Positions 56,462 through 64,000 of a DNA stretch of 64,000 bases are shown piece after piece. The notes beneath the pieces are model-generated. The model was given only the letters and a program-made list of their open reading frames with translations, was not told the origin of the DNA and made no database searches. The DNA is from Pseudomonas taetrolens. Its GTDB lineage: Bacteria; Pseudomonadota; Gammaproteobacteria; Pseudomonadales; Pseudomonadaceae. The first letter of the stretch is position 1, and every line of letters begins with the position of its first letter. The DNA lies in contig NZ_LS483370.1 in assembly GCF_900475285.1 (NCBI RefSeq), forward strand, positions 3,052,001 through 3,116,000, in the 5' to 3' direction. Made by a program: the position numbers and the translations under genes.

Positions 56462-56548
56462 CTGATAGTTAGCGCCCACGTTTTGCGCTATTCGTTCGAA
56501 CCCAGCCCTTTAAACTGAACACCAAAGCACACCTGCCAAGGAGTTCAC

Positions 56549-57547
56549 ATGGGACTGTTAATCGATGGGCGCTGGCATGACCAGTGGTACGAAAGCAGTA
56601 AAGACGGGGCATTCCAGCGCGAACAGGCGCAGCGCCGTAACTGGGTGACCGTCGACGGCTCACCCGGGCCCACCGGCACCGGCGGCTTTGCGGCCCAGGC
56701 CGGACGCTATCACCTGTACGTGTCCCTCGCCTGCCCCTGGGCTCATCGCACCCTCATAACCCGCCGGCTCAAGGGACTTGAGTCGTTGATCGAGGTGTCT
56801 GTGGTCAGCTGGCTCATGCTCGAAAACGGCTGGACCTTCGACAAGGCCTTCGGCTCCAGCGGCGACCACCTCGATCCACTGGACTTCCTGCATCAGCGCT
56901 ATACCCGAGACACTGCCGATTACACCGGCCGCGTCACCGTGCCCGTGCTCTGGGACAAACATCAGCAATGCATCGTCAGCAATGAGTCCGCCGACATCAT
57001 TCGCATGTTCAACAGCGCGTTCGACGGCCTGACCGGCAACACGCTGGATCTTTATCCGTCAGCGTTGGCCCCACAGGTCGACAGCTGGAATGACAGGATT
57101 TATCCGGCGCTGAACAATGGGGTCTACAGGGCTGGCTTCGCCACATCACAATCCGCTTATGAACAGGCATTTGATGATGTTTTTCGCGAGCTTGAAGAGC
57201 TGGAACACCATCTGACAGAACATCGCTATCTAGCGGGTGAGTACTTAACTGAAGCGGACGTAAGGCTTTTCACTACCCTTATTCGTTTTGACGCGGTGTA
57301 CTACAGCCATTTCAAATGCAATGAACGCCGCATTGTCGATTATCCAAACCTCTCCAACTGGCTCAGGGAGCTTTACCAGTGGCCTGGCGTAGCTCAAACC
57401 GTGGATATGACTCACATCAAAGGGCATTATTACGCCAGCCACCGCACGATTAACCCGACAGGCATCATTCCTAAAGGTCCGGCGCAGGACTTCAACGCGG
57501 CCCATGATCGCGCCCGTCTGGCCGGCAATGGCATCTGGCAGCAGTAA
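56549..57547 (+). CDS. yqjG: Glutathionyl-hydroquinone reductase (Xi-class glutathione transferase)
   Basis: A 332-residue enzyme that reduces glutathionyl-hydroquinones. YVSLACPWAHRTLITRRLKG carries the active-site Cys; NESADIIRMFN is the glutathione-binding region; YLAGEYLTEADVRLFTTLIR and RFDAVYYSHFKCN belong to the all-helical domain with the Tyr residues of the Xi class. AAGGAG lies about 6 nt before the ATG. Monocistronic by position. Confidence 0.94.
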   Translation: MGLLIDGRWHDQWYESSKDGAFQREQAQRRNWVTVDGSPGPTGTGGFAAQAGRYHLYVSLACPWAHRTLITRRLKGLESLIEVSVVSWLMLENGWTFDKAFGSSGDHLDPLDFLHQRYTRDTADYTGRVTVPVLWDKHQQCIVSNESADIIRMFNSAFDGLTGNTLDLYPSALAPQVDSWNDRIYPALNNGVYRAGFATSQSAYEQAFDDVFRELEELEHHLTEHRYLAGEYLTEADVRLFTTLIRFDAVYYSHFKCNERRIVDYPNLSNWLRELYQWPGVAQTVDMTHIKGHYYASHRTINPTGIIPKGPAQDFNAAHDRARLAGNGIWQQ

Positions 57548-57553
57548 CCGCGC

Positions 57554-57618
57554 AAACAGTGCTGGCATTCAGAGCTAGCCGTACGGGCTGCTGGCCAGTA
57601 GCATCGCCTGCACTGTTT
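57554..57618. repeat. Nested inverted repeats between yqjG and yheU
   Basis: Outer arms AAACAGTGC (57554-57562) and GCACTGTTT (57610-57618) are perfect complements. Inside, TGGC/GCCA and AGC-x-AGCC/GGGCT-GCT can pair in turn, giving a roughly 65-nt folded unit. It ends 13 bp before the yheU ATG. It could be a leader structure, a small mobile repeat or a processed RNA. Confidence 0.4.
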
Positions 57619-57631
57619 ACGAGAACACCTC

Positions 57632-57859
57632 ATGCTTATTCCTTACGACCAGCTTGAACCCGAAACCCTCACCCGCCTGATCGAGGACTTCGTGAGCCGC
57701 GATGGCACTGACAACGGCGATGACACGCCTCAAGAAACCCGCGTGCTGCGGGTTCGGCACGCGCTGAGCAAAGGCCAGGCGGTGATTTTCTTCGACCTCG
57801 AAAGCCAGCAATGCCAGTTGATGCCCAAGCATGCGGTACCCAAGGAGTTCTTTGATTAG
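57632..57859 (+). CDS. yheU: YheU family protein (UPF0270)
   Basis: A 75-residue acidic protein, MLIPYDQLEPETLTRLIEDF at the start, RDGTDNGDD in the middle and GQAVIFFDLESQQCQLMPK later: all standard for UPF0270. Function unknown. It converges with, and overlaps by 4 bp, the CsrA-like gene. Confidence 0.95.
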   Translation: MLIPYDQLEPETLTRLIEDFVSRDGTDNGDDTPQETRVLRVRHALSKGQAVIFFDLESQQCQLMPKHAVPKEFFD

Positions 57860-58059
57860 CGGGTGCTCAAGGACGAGTCCGGCACGCCTTTAGCCTCCTC
57901 ATTTTTGATCCGCTCGTAGATTTCCGTTCGGTGCACACCTACATCTCGAGGGGCTTCGACGCCCAGGCGCACGTGGGCACCACTGACGCCAATGATGCGT
58001 ACCTTAATGTTCTGGTCGATGGAAATATATTCGTCGATGGCACGGCTCAATATCAACAT
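57856..58059 (-). CDS. Divergent CsrA/Rsm-type RNA-binding protein
   Basis: A 67-residue protein with the CsrA fold: MLILSR at the N-terminus, VRIIGVSGAHVRLGVEAPRD in the middle, and VGVHRTEIYERI with the RNA-contacting Arg. It differs from RsmA/RsmE: the usual RRxGE turn reads RAIDE, residues 10-18 (EYISIDQNI) are changed, and the tail is longer (NEEAKGVPDSSLSTR). It is probably an extra Rsm paralogue. A GTG/ATG at 58068 is a less likely start. Its 3' end overlaps yheU. Confidence 0.9.
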   Translation of the reverse strand: MLILSRAIDEYISIDQNIKVRIIGVSGAHVRLGVEAPRDVGVHRTEIYERIKNEEAKGVPDSSLSTR

Positions 58060-58167
58060 GGCTCTCATCCTTTTCGGTGGAGCCTCAAAGACTGCATCGC
58101 ATGATCGAGCGCTTCAATCCCTACAAGAGAATTCAGTAGCGTCCTACACCTACCAGAGAATCTCCCT

Positions 58168-58500
58168 TCAGTTACTCGAAAAGCGTGGCCCCAGCAAAAT
58201 GACGGTTGCGCCCAGCACGCATAAGCCGACCCCGACCCAGTCAGAGCTCAGTGGCCGAATACGCTCAACGACCGCCAGCCAGGCAATGGACGCGATGATG
58301 TAGGTGCCGCCATAGGCTGCATAGGCACGCCCGGCATAAGTGGCTTCAACCTTGGTCAGGAGCAAGGCAAACGCTGCCAGGCTCAATACCGCCGGCACCA
58401 CCCACCATGCACTTTTGCCCTGGCGCAACCACATCCAGAACCCATAGCAGCCGGCTATTTCAAACACCGCAGCCAAAAAAAACCAAACATAATTAAGCAT
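58168..58500 (-). CDS. YnfA family membrane protein (UPF0060)
   Basis: A 110-residue protein with four hydrophobic segments: [20 protein letters not shown] at the N-terminus, [19 protein letters not shown], and [18 protein letters not shown] at the end, all UPF0060 landmarks. It is related to small multidrug-resistance-type proteins, but transport is unproven. Single gene. Confidence 0.94.
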   Translation of the reverse strand: MLNYVWFFLAAVFEIAGCYGFWMWLRQGKSAWWVVPAVLSLAAFALLLTKVEATYAGRAYAAYGGTYIIASIAWLAVVERIRPLSSDWVGVGLCVLGATVILLGPRFSSN

Positions 58501-58706
58501 GCCGCAGCCCCCCAGGATTCAGCGCGCCACCCTACCCTTGCGCTGGAGGCTGATCAAGGCAAACGTATTCTTGGCGCAGCGAATATAAAGTTGAATCTTT
58601 TACCTGCCGGACCAGTCGGATTTTATAAGCACTGCCCAGCCTTGTACCTCAAGCAGCGCTCTGTAAATCCTGCGTGTTGGCGAAACGCATCAATAAGGAA
58701 ATGACT

Positions 58707-58859
58707 ATGACCACGATTCTGCTCATCATCCTGATCTTGCTGCTGGTAGGTGGCCTGCCCGTTTTCCCGCACTCAAAAAGCTGGGGGTACGGGCCGTCCG
58801 GGATTATTGGTGCCGTTCTGATTGTGCTGCTGGTCTTGCTCTTGCTCGGCAAGATATAA
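58707..58859 (+). CDS. DUF3309 small membrane protein
   Basis: A 50-residue protein, MTTILLIILILLLVGGLPVF, then SKSWGYGPSGIIGAVLIVLL, with two membrane segments and the conserved WGYGPSG turn. Function unknown. Two ATGs are in frame (58701, 58707); AAGGA lies 7 nt before the second, so I start there. Confidence 0.9.
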   Translation: MTTILLIILILLLVGGLPVFPHSKSWGYGPSGIIGAVLIVLLVLLLLGKI

Positions 58860-58888
58860 CGGGCCCCGGCCCTGCCATTCAGCGCAAT

Positions 58889-58918
58889 AAAAAAGAGGCC
58901 CAAGGGCCTCTTTTTTTA
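58889..58918. terminator. Bidirectional intrinsic terminator
   Basis: GAGGCC and GGCCTC pair around CAAG, flanked by A-rich and T-rich runs (T7 on the plus strand). It lies between the convergent DUF3309 and sulfatase genes. Confidence 0.9.
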
Positions 58919-58930
58919 TTGCGTCATGAC

Positions 58931-61009
58931 TTACTTCGGATCTTCTACACCTGCGGTGTTATCCAGCAAGCTCTTGGTCGCGGTCTGCAGGAAGGATTCG
59001 AGCTTCTGCTTGAGCTCGGCCTCTGCCGGCGAACCGGTTACCACCTTGGCGCCAGCGTTGGCACCCAGGTTGTATTGCCACACTTTGCCCGGCATATCCT
59101 TGGGCTGAACCAGCATGTGGTCGCCACTGATGATGGCCACTGTCTGATCACTGCCCGACGGTTTGATAACGCCCGTGCCCTTATCGCCTTCCGGCAGGGT
59201 CAACAAGTCACGGCCCCAGCATTGCTGACGGAACTCGCCACCCAGTCGGCCCATGATGGTGGGCACGATGTCGACCTGAGTACCGACAGTGTCATTACGC
59301 AGTCCGAATTTTTCCTGGATACCAGGCCCGATCAGCAGCAATGGCACGTTGAAACGACCCAGATCCATCTCGGAAATCTGCTGCTCATTACCAAAGCCAT
59401 GGTCACCGACCACTACAAACAGGGTTTCCTTGAAGTACGGTTCTTTACGCGCTTTCTCAAAGAACTGGCCCAATGCCCAGTCCGAATAGCGCATCGCGGT
59501 CAGGTGCATATTCAGCGGGCCACGGTCGGTCACGGGTTCGACCGGCAGCGGCGTTGGCAAGGCATACGGGGTGTGGTTGGACAGGGTTTGCAGCAGCGCA
59601 TAGAACGGCTCTTTGCCTTCACGCTTCTTCAGCTCTTCCAGACCACGGTTGAACATATCCTGATCTGACACGCCCCACGTCGGGTCAGAGAACACCGGGT
59701 CAACGAAATCGTTGCGACCTACGAACGTAGTCATGCCCTGGTTGCTGAAGAAACCTGACTGGTTGTCCCAGGCGAAATCGCCGTTGTAGACATACACATC
59801 ATCGAACTTGCGTGCACTGAGCAACTCCGGCAAGCCGGACAGTTTGTGGCTGCCTTCCGGGGTTTGCATCAGGTATTCAAAACCCGGCAAGTTCGGGAAG
59901 CAGGCCATGGTCGCAAACATACCCTGGTGTGTATGCGTACCGTTGGAGAAGAAGCGATCAAACAACAGGCCTTCTTTGGCCAGGTTGTCGAAATACGGCG
60001 TGATATTGCCAGGACGACCCAGCGCACCCACCGAATGGCCGGCGAAGCTTTCCATCAGGATCACGACAACGTTCTTGATCGGCAGGGTTTTCTCGTCAGG
60101 CGGCGTGGTATCACGGCGCACGGGCGCGGTGTCCGGGTCGACCAGTTTGTCGTGCTCGGTCAACAACATTTCACGAACCTTCTGCACAGCCACAGGCTCT
60201 TGCAGCGTGGCCTTCCAGACATTGGTACGGTCTTCGGAGAAACGGCTTTTCGCGGCAGCAATCAGCGACAGCGAGCCATTGAGCCCCAATTGGTTAGCGA
60301 AGTTGGAATCTGTTGTATACGCATCACCCCAACGCAGAGGAGGCCCCTGGCGCAAGGTGCCGCGAGCAGCAACTACACACACCAGCAACACCACGACGAA
60401 CACGGCAACACGCCCGTACCACGGTGCCACGCCAACGTTGCTGCCGCCTGTGGCAGCGACTGCACTGGGACGGGTCAGGCGATCTGCACCGCGGAATGCA
60501 ACGTACAGCACCAGTGTGCCCACAGCCCATGACAACAAATAGCGCACCACCGGGAAGCCATACCAGAGCATGCTCATGACGGTTTGCGGGTCTTCCTTCA
60601 CATACTGGAAAACCAGACCGTTAAGGCGCTGGTGGAACTCACGGTAGAAATCCATCTCCATCAAGCCCAGGAACAGCGCCAGGCTGGAAGCGGCCGTTAG
60701 CCAGAAACGCAGCACACCGCGCTGGGTCATGGCCTTGACGCTGAGCACAGCCAGCAGCAGAGGGATGCTGAGGTACACCACAATTCTCAGGTCAAAACGA
60801 AGACCGTTGACGAACGCCTCGATGAAGGTCGAGGCCGGGGTGTCGAGGATCATTTCCTTGTTGTAAACCAGCAATGCCACCCGCAGCAGGGTGAACATCA
60901 CCATCATGATCAAGGCACAGAGCAGCGTAAACGCCAGATGCGATTTGACGGTCGGTTGCAACACCCGCGAGAGCGCGGGTTGTTGTCTTGGGGCGTCCGG
61001 GATTGCCAT
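58931..61009 (-). CDS. LTA synthase-family sulfatase (phosphoglycerol/phosphoethanolamine transferase type)
   Basis: A 692-residue inner-membrane enzyme. Five hydrophobic segments lie in residues about 25-200. The periplasmic alkaline-phosphatase-fold domain begins at NVVVILMESFAGHSVGALG with the first metal-binding Glu, then SNGTHTHQGMFATMACFPNL with the nucleophilic Thr, and VVVGDHGFGNEQQ with the Asp-His pair. In Gram-negatives, relatives (OpgB-like) add phosphoglycerol to periplasmic glucans; the exact acceptor here is unknown. Confidence 0.92.
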   Translation of the reverse strand: MAIPDAPRQQPALSRVLQPTVKSHLAFTLLCALIMMVMFTLLRVALLVYNKEMILDTPASTFIEAFVNGLRFDLRIVVYLSIPLLLAVLSVKAMTQRGVLRFWLTAASSLALFLGLMEMDFYREFHQRLNGLVFQYVKEDPQTVMSMLWYGFPVVRYLLSWAVGTLVLYVAFRGADRLTRPSAVAATGGSNVGVAPWYGRVAVFVVVLLVCVVAARGTLRQGPPLRWGDAYTTDSNFANQLGLNGSLSLIAAAKSRFSEDRTNVWKATLQEPVAVQKVREMLLTEHDKLVDPDTAPVRRDTTPPDEKTLPIKNVVVILMESFAGHSVGALGRPGNITPYFDNLAKEGLLFDRFFSNGTHTHQGMFATMACFPNLPGFEYLMQTPEGSHKLSGLPELLSARKFDDVYVYNGDFAWDNQSGFFSNQGMTTFVGRNDFVDPVFSDPTWGVSDQDMFNRGLEELKKREGKEPFYALLQTLSNHTPYALPTPLPVEPVTDRGPLNMHLTAMRYSDWALGQFFEKARKEPYFKETLFVVVGDHGFGNEQQISEMDLGRFNVPLLLIGPGIQEKFGLRNDTVGTQVDIVPTIMGRLGGEFRQQCWGRDLLTLPEGDKGTGVIKPSGSDQTVAIISGDHMLVQPKDMPGKVWQYNLGANAGAKVVTGSPAEAELKQKLESFLQTATKSLLDNTAGVEDPK

Positions 61010-61408
61010 GTCGTTTTAGGACCCATTGATTCGAGTTGAAGAAGCTTTTGATGTGCACAACCCTCGGCATCTACGCCCAAGGGCGTCGGTGTGCGGATGT
61101 GTGCGCGGCGGGCAAATGTTGCATGATCACCAGTGGTTTGCCACTGATGCTGTAAGAATTTTTACCCAACGTGTGGCTCGACACTGCGCTGGCACGACCC
61201 GTTCGGCATCTGCGAACACGCTTTGGCGTCGATATTTAGCGCGCGGATTGTCGTCAATAGCACGTGAAAATTTTGTCCAGAGGCTGTTTCCAAACACAAG
61301 AAAGGGCCTTTCGGCCCTTGCTTAATTGTTACTGGATTTTAATCGTTACCGGTTTGCTGCCCGCTCTGCAAAACAGCGTTCGGCACTGCACCGTCGCTGT
61401 TCGGCCAC
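61010..61408. other. Intergenic region upstream of the sulfatase gene
   Basis: About 400 bp that should hold the sulfatase promoter on the minus strand. A hairpin with AAGGGCC and GGCCCTT (61302-61319) lies near its right end. The ORFs seen here are shadows. Nothing else is recognised. Confidence 0.5.
61302..61319. terminator. Short hairpin, possible terminator
   Basis: AAGGGCC and GGCCCTT pair around TTTC; it lies about 90 bp beyond the stop of the minus-strand PLDc_N gene's neighbour region and has no long T-run, so it is a weak terminator at best. Confidence 0.5.
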
Positions 61409-61600
61409 TTAAATGCGCACATTCCCTCGGGGGCCTGCGATGGCCCAAATAACCAGACCGAGCACCGGCAGGAAGATAATCAGCAACACCCAGAGGATTT
61501 TCGCCCCGGTTCCCGCACCGCTTTTGATCACATTGATGATCGCCCAGATATCCAGAGCCAGAATGATCAGGCCAATCAGTCCATTAAATGTAGAACCCAT
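61409..61600 (-). CDS. PLDc_N domain small membrane protein
   Basis: A 63-residue protein, GLIGLIILALDIWAIINVIK, then KILWVLLIIFLPVLGLVIWA, ending GPRGNVRI. This is the isolated PLD-nuclease N-terminal transmembrane domain, two membrane helices, with no catalytic HKD part. Function unknown. The ATG at 61600 (MGSTFNGL) is preferred to the GTG at 61630; AGGAG lies about 10 nt before it. Confidence 0.88.
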   Translation of the reverse strand: MGSTFNGLIGLIILALDIWAIINVIKSGAGTGAKILWVLLIIFLPVLGLVIWAIAGPRGNVRI

Positions 61601-61684
61601 GATGACGCTCCTGAGTGAAGGCTGGTTCACATAGGATAGACAGCTATCACCAGGGTTCCGTTATTTATTGCAATGGCCCGGCCA

Positions 61685-62215
61685 TCAAACGTGAACGGCG
61701 ACCTTCAGGGCTTCCAGCGACGGCTGCGCAGCGATGCCCACGTGCGCGCACAGTTCGAGAACACGGGGTACGTCATTGCCGAATACCAGCACCACCTGAA
61801 TGTCGTCATCCAGTGGCTGGCTCAGGTTCATCAGTACATAACCGCCGTTTTCGGGGTTCATGCTGCCCATCTGGATTTGAATCCGGTTAAGCGCCGTGAG
61901 CGCCTCGGTCTTGGCCAGTTGCTTGGGCTTGATATTGAACGCAACACCCGGACCGAACGACGCCATGATCTGTGCAAACAGATCCATGTAGGTGTCGGCC
62001 TGAAACAAAACCGTCTCCGGCAAGCTGCCGATCACCACCCACTCCCCCAACGGGATGGGAAAGCTGTCGTCGTAGTTGATGTCTGGATTGGCTGCCAGAA
62101 ACGCCTCAGGATCGGCGTAAGCCTGAGCCGCTTCATCGGCGATCGCGGCGATTTCGTCGTCGCCCATGCACCCAGAACTGATTTTGCTGATGAGTTCAAC
62201 GAGCGTGGTTTTCAT
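61685..62215 (-). CDS. Hypothetical protein next to the ankyrin-repeat gene
   Basis: A 176-residue acidic soluble protein (MKTTLVELISKISSGCMGDD...) without a domain I recognise. It has a mixed alpha/beta look with VLMNLSQPLDDDIQVVLVFG and ends SLEALKVAVHV. It lies 91 bp downstream of the ankyrin-repeat gene on the same strand, so they may be cotranscribed. Confidence 0.7.
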   Translation of the reverse strand: MKTTLVELISKISSGCMGDDEIAAIADEAAQAYADPEAFLAANPDINYDDSFPIPLGEWVVIGSLPETVLFQADTYMDLFAQIMASFGPGVAFNIKPKQLAKTEALTALNRIQIQMGSMNPENGGYVLMNLSQPLDDDIQVVLVFGNDVPRVLELCAHVGIAAQPSLEALKVAVHV

Positions 62216-62306
62216 GGGTATGACCTGTCACAAGGAAAATTGAGGGCGCGCAGGATATATCAATTGCGCCCCTCTTGGGTCATTGCCGTGAAGTGGCCGG
62301 CGACGA

Positions 62307-62840
62307 TCAGCCCACGTATTTCTCGATCTGGGCGACCGCGTCGGTAGCGCCCATGGTCCTGGCCGCGTCCAGAGCCGTAATGCCATTGGCATCTTTGGCC
62401 TTCGGGTCGGCGCCTTTGCTGATCAGGTAGTCAATGATCGCCGTGCGATTGAACATTGCCGCCATCATCAATGCCGTGCGGCCATCAAACGATGCTCCCT
62501 CAACCTGAGCGCCTCCTTCCACAAGCGCCTTGACCATCTCCAGATCGCCTTTGAAGGCGGCGCCGGCAATCGGGCTCTGGCCGTTGTCATTGCGGACCTC
62601 GGGATCGGCCTTGTGTTCCAGCAAAACCTTAACGGCCTCGACGTGGCCGTGATAGCTGGCCAGCATCAATAAGGTATCGCCCTTGTGATTACGCAAGTTG
62701 GGCGGCAGCCCCTTGCTCAGCAAGGCTGCCAGCATGGCTGCATCACCTTCGCGGGCCTTGTTGAAAACCTGCTCGGCAAAGTCGGCGGCCTCTTCCGGAG
62801 TCATCTGCCGGGTTTGGTCTGCTGGCTTTTCATCTGACAT
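62307..62840 (-). CDS. Ankyrin-repeat protein
   Basis: A 177-residue protein with about four ankyrin repeats: NHKGDTLLMLASYHGHVEAV, NGQSPIAGAAFKGDLEMVKA, DGRTALMMAAMFNRTAIIDY and NGITALDAARTMGATDAVAQ. No signal peptide is visible, so it should be cytoplasmic, unlike periplasmic AnkB. It is probably a protein-binding adaptor. ATG at 62840 (MSDEKPAD) has GGAG 6 nt upstream; an ATG at 62852 is also in frame. Confidence 0.9.
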   Translation of the reverse strand: MSDEKPADQTRQMTPEEAADFAEQVFNKAREGDAAMLAALLSKGLPPNLRNHKGDTLLMLASYHGHVEAVKVLLEHKADPEVRNDNGQSPIAGAAFKGDLEMVKALVEGGAQVEGASFDGRTALMMAAMFNRTAIIDYLISKGADPKAKDANGITALDAARTMGATDAVAQIEKYVG

Positions 62841-63150
62841 GTGAGGCTCCACGTACGCTGCAAAAAAGAGCTAGTTTCCTGAGACCGCCGCCCTGTGTCA
62901 TCCCTTTTTTATGGAAGACGGCGATAGCGACAATCAATCCACCCTGAAAATTCCATCCCCTTGAAATCAAATACGACAAAAATGGGCAAAATGCAGGATG
63001 CACGATGGCCACTCATGCAAAATGCACGACAGGTGACATGAGGATCTTTTTTAAGTTATTGATTTACAATGATTTTTTAAAACACGGATAGTGGCACAAT
63101 CACTGCAACTCTTACTCCATGCAGCCCGCTGAGCAAATGGAGCTAGAAAC
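62841..63150. other. Intergenic region between divergent ankyrin and DUF3509 genes
   Basis: About 310 bp, strongly AT-rich near 63050-63085. It should hold the ankyrin-gene promoter on the minus strand. A candidate sigma-54 promoter faces the DUF3509 gene at 63092-63107. The GCAAAATGCA and AAAATGCAGGATGCA stretches near 62987-63031 are short imperfect repeats. Confidence 0.5.
63092..63107 (+). promoter_or_regulatory. Candidate sigma-54 promoter of the DUF3509 gene
   Basis: TGGCACAATCACTGCA fits TGGCAC-N5-TTGCW with a perfect -24 half and one mismatch at -12 (C for T); the GG and GC pairs are 10 nt apart. It would start RNA near 63118, about 33 nt before the ATG. Confidence 0.55.
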
Positions 63151-63429
63151 ATGAGCCTGATCCAAGAAAAATTCTCGTCGCTATTTACCAATCACACGGT
63201 AACGGTCAAACCCCGTCCGGATGGTGGTGTATTGCTCACTTTGTGCGACAGCGATGGCAAGCAGACACAGCGTTCGATCTCTTACGCCCAACTGCATACC
63301 GCTGAACAACTGACGTGGGTAATTAGCGCGATTCGTCGTGACCTGGCAGGTACTGCCAGTGAGCTTCCGTCAATTTCGCTGCTGCAAAGCCAACACCGCT
63401 TCGCCCTGCCGACCTATCACACTCGCTGA
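63151..63429 (+). CDS. DUF3509 family protein
   Basis: A 92-residue soluble protein typical of Pseudomonas: MSLIQEKFSSLFTNHTVTVK, then PRPDGGVLLTLCDSDGKQ, QRSISYAQLHTAEQLTWVIS and AIRRDLAGTASELPS. Function unknown. AAATGGAG lies 7-8 nt before the ATG. Monocistronic, with a strong terminator behind and a sigma-54-like promoter ahead. Confidence 0.92.
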   Translation: MSLIQEKFSSLFTNHTVTVKPRPDGGVLLTLCDSDGKQTQRSISYAQLHTAEQLTWVISAIRRDLAGTASELPSISLLQSQHRFALPTYHTR

Positions 63430-63450
63430 TAGCGTAACGCAGGATGTAAA

Positions 63451-63486
63451 AAAGCCAGCAGGCGCGATCAGCGCCTGCTGGCTTTT
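63451..63486. terminator. Bidirectional intrinsic terminator
   Basis: AAAGCCAGCAGGCGC and GCGCCTGCTGGCTTT form a perfect 15-bp stem around GATCA, with A- and T-runs at the ends. It lies between the convergent DUF3509 and mtnD genes. Confidence 0.93.
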
Positions 63487-63532
63487 TGCTGGATAACCTT
63501 AAAGCATGCCTGCTAGCTCCCGGCAAAGCAGC

Positions 63533-64000
63533 TCACTGCTCGTCGAGCCCCGGGAAACGGCGGGCGATGTCATCACCGGTGAAACTCACCCCACCGTCAC
63601 CCGGGTTGTTGAACAGCCGGATAGCGACAAAATGCGGGCGTTCGCCCATGTCGAACCAATGCGGTGTACCCGCAGGTACCACAATCAGGTCGTTCTTCTC
63701 ACACAGGGCTGCGTACACATAATCGCCAATATGCAGGGTAAATAACCCGCGACCGCTGACGAAGAAACGGACTACGTCTTCAGTTGTTCGATGCTCTTCA
63801 AGAAGCCCGGCGCGTAACTCGGCTTTTTGCGGATGGGCATCGTTGAGGCTGATGACGTCGACAGCGAGATAACCGCGCTCGGTCATCAATTGATCGATTT
63901 GCTCTCGATAAGCATCGATCACTTCGCCCTGGGTGGCATCCGGCCCTATCGGTGCGACCGCTTGCCAGCGTTCAAAGCGCACGCCCTGCTCCGCCAGCGT
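63533..64000 (-). CDS. mtnD: Acireductone dioxygenase (partial, 5' end outside window)
   Basis: Metal-dependent enzyme of the methionine salvage pathway that cleaves acireductone to formate and keto-methylthiobutyrate. Only the C-terminal 155 or so residues are in the window. EEHRTTEDVVRFFVSGRGLF carries the H-x-H-x4-E-type ligands of the cupin barrel (with EEH), and PAGTPHWFDMGE the last His; VAIRLFNNPGDGGVSF follows. The ATG at 63982 is not the start: upstream codons inside the window read TLAEQGVRFERWQA, the family sequence, so translation begins beyond 64000. Confidence 0.95.
   Translation of the reverse strand, partial: TLAEQGVRFERWQAVAPIGPDATQGEVIDAYREQIDQLMTERGYLAVDVISLNDAHPQKAELRAGLLEEHRTTEDVVRFFVSGRGLFTLHIGDYVYAALCEKNDLIVVPAGTPHWFDMGERPHFVAIRLFNNPGDGGVSFTGDDIARRFPGLDEQ

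Overview
The window looks like a stretch of chromosome from a Pseudomonas, probably of the P. fluorescens lineage. The evidence is the gene order thrS-infC-rpmI-rplT-pheS, a bkdR/bkdA1-A2-B-lpdV cluster, an rbsBACRKD-nucleoside hydrolase operon, tusDCBE, a LexA-boxed DUF1654 gene, DUF3509 and mtnD. The closest matches I recognise are Pseudomonas proteins; the species cannot be named from sequence reading alone.

Layout. 1-3.9 kb: translation genes (pheS fragment, rplT, rpmI, infC with an ATT start, thrS) behind a thrS leader carrying two hairpins that resemble tRNA-Thr anticodon arms. 4-6.1 kb: small genes (secreted protein, cold-shock protein, I78 inhibitor lipoprotein, two conserved small proteins). 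6.1-13.2 kb: ribose operon with a periplasmic nucleoside hydrolase and an RbsR-type operator. 13.3-17.4 kb: periplasmic glutaminase-asparaginase behind a candidate sigma-54/AauR promoter, an SOS-boxed DUF1654-endA pair, lpxO and a histidine-phosphatase-like gene. 17.4-23.1 kb: branched-chain keto acid dehydrogenase and its regulator. 23.2-25.6 kb: an NCS2 permease, two small genes and REP-type repeats. 25.6-30.4 kb: a five-gene peptide/metallophore-type ABC importer with a possible Fur box. 30.6-43.2 kb: accessory metabolism (MocR regulator/EamA exporter, DUF488, glyoxalase, YkvI transporter, tautomerase/LysR, GMC oxidoreductase, isochorismatase-type hydrolase, a cNMP-CBS-DUF294 signalling protein with an exonuclease). 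43.3-45.0 kb: BCCT transporter.

45.2-53.2 kb is the most unusual part: loosely packed, visibly more AT-rich genes (secreted HExxH protein, PP-loop ATPase, DUF4239 membrane protein, an orphan FleN-like ATPase, an amidohydrolase with an N-terminal cysteine cluster), ending in a decayed tyrosine-integrase gene pointing at a tRNA-Ser(UGA). It reads as the remains of a genomic island integrated at that tRNA gene.

53.2-64 kb returns to core genes: BI-1 family protein, tusDCBE, a TrpD2-like protein, glutathionyl-hydroquinone reductase, YheU, a divergent CsrA paralogue, YnfA, DUF3309, an LtaS-type sulfatase, a PLDc_N protein, an unknown protein, an ankyrin-repeat protein, DUF3509 behind a candidate sigma-54 promoter, and the 3' part of mtnD.

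Several units make functional sense together: nucleoside hydrolase plus Rbs transport and kinase (nucleoside-derived ribose), ansB under acidic-amino-acid control, BkdR with its operon, and thrS with its own leader. No CRISPR array, rRNA or complete insertion sequence was seen.
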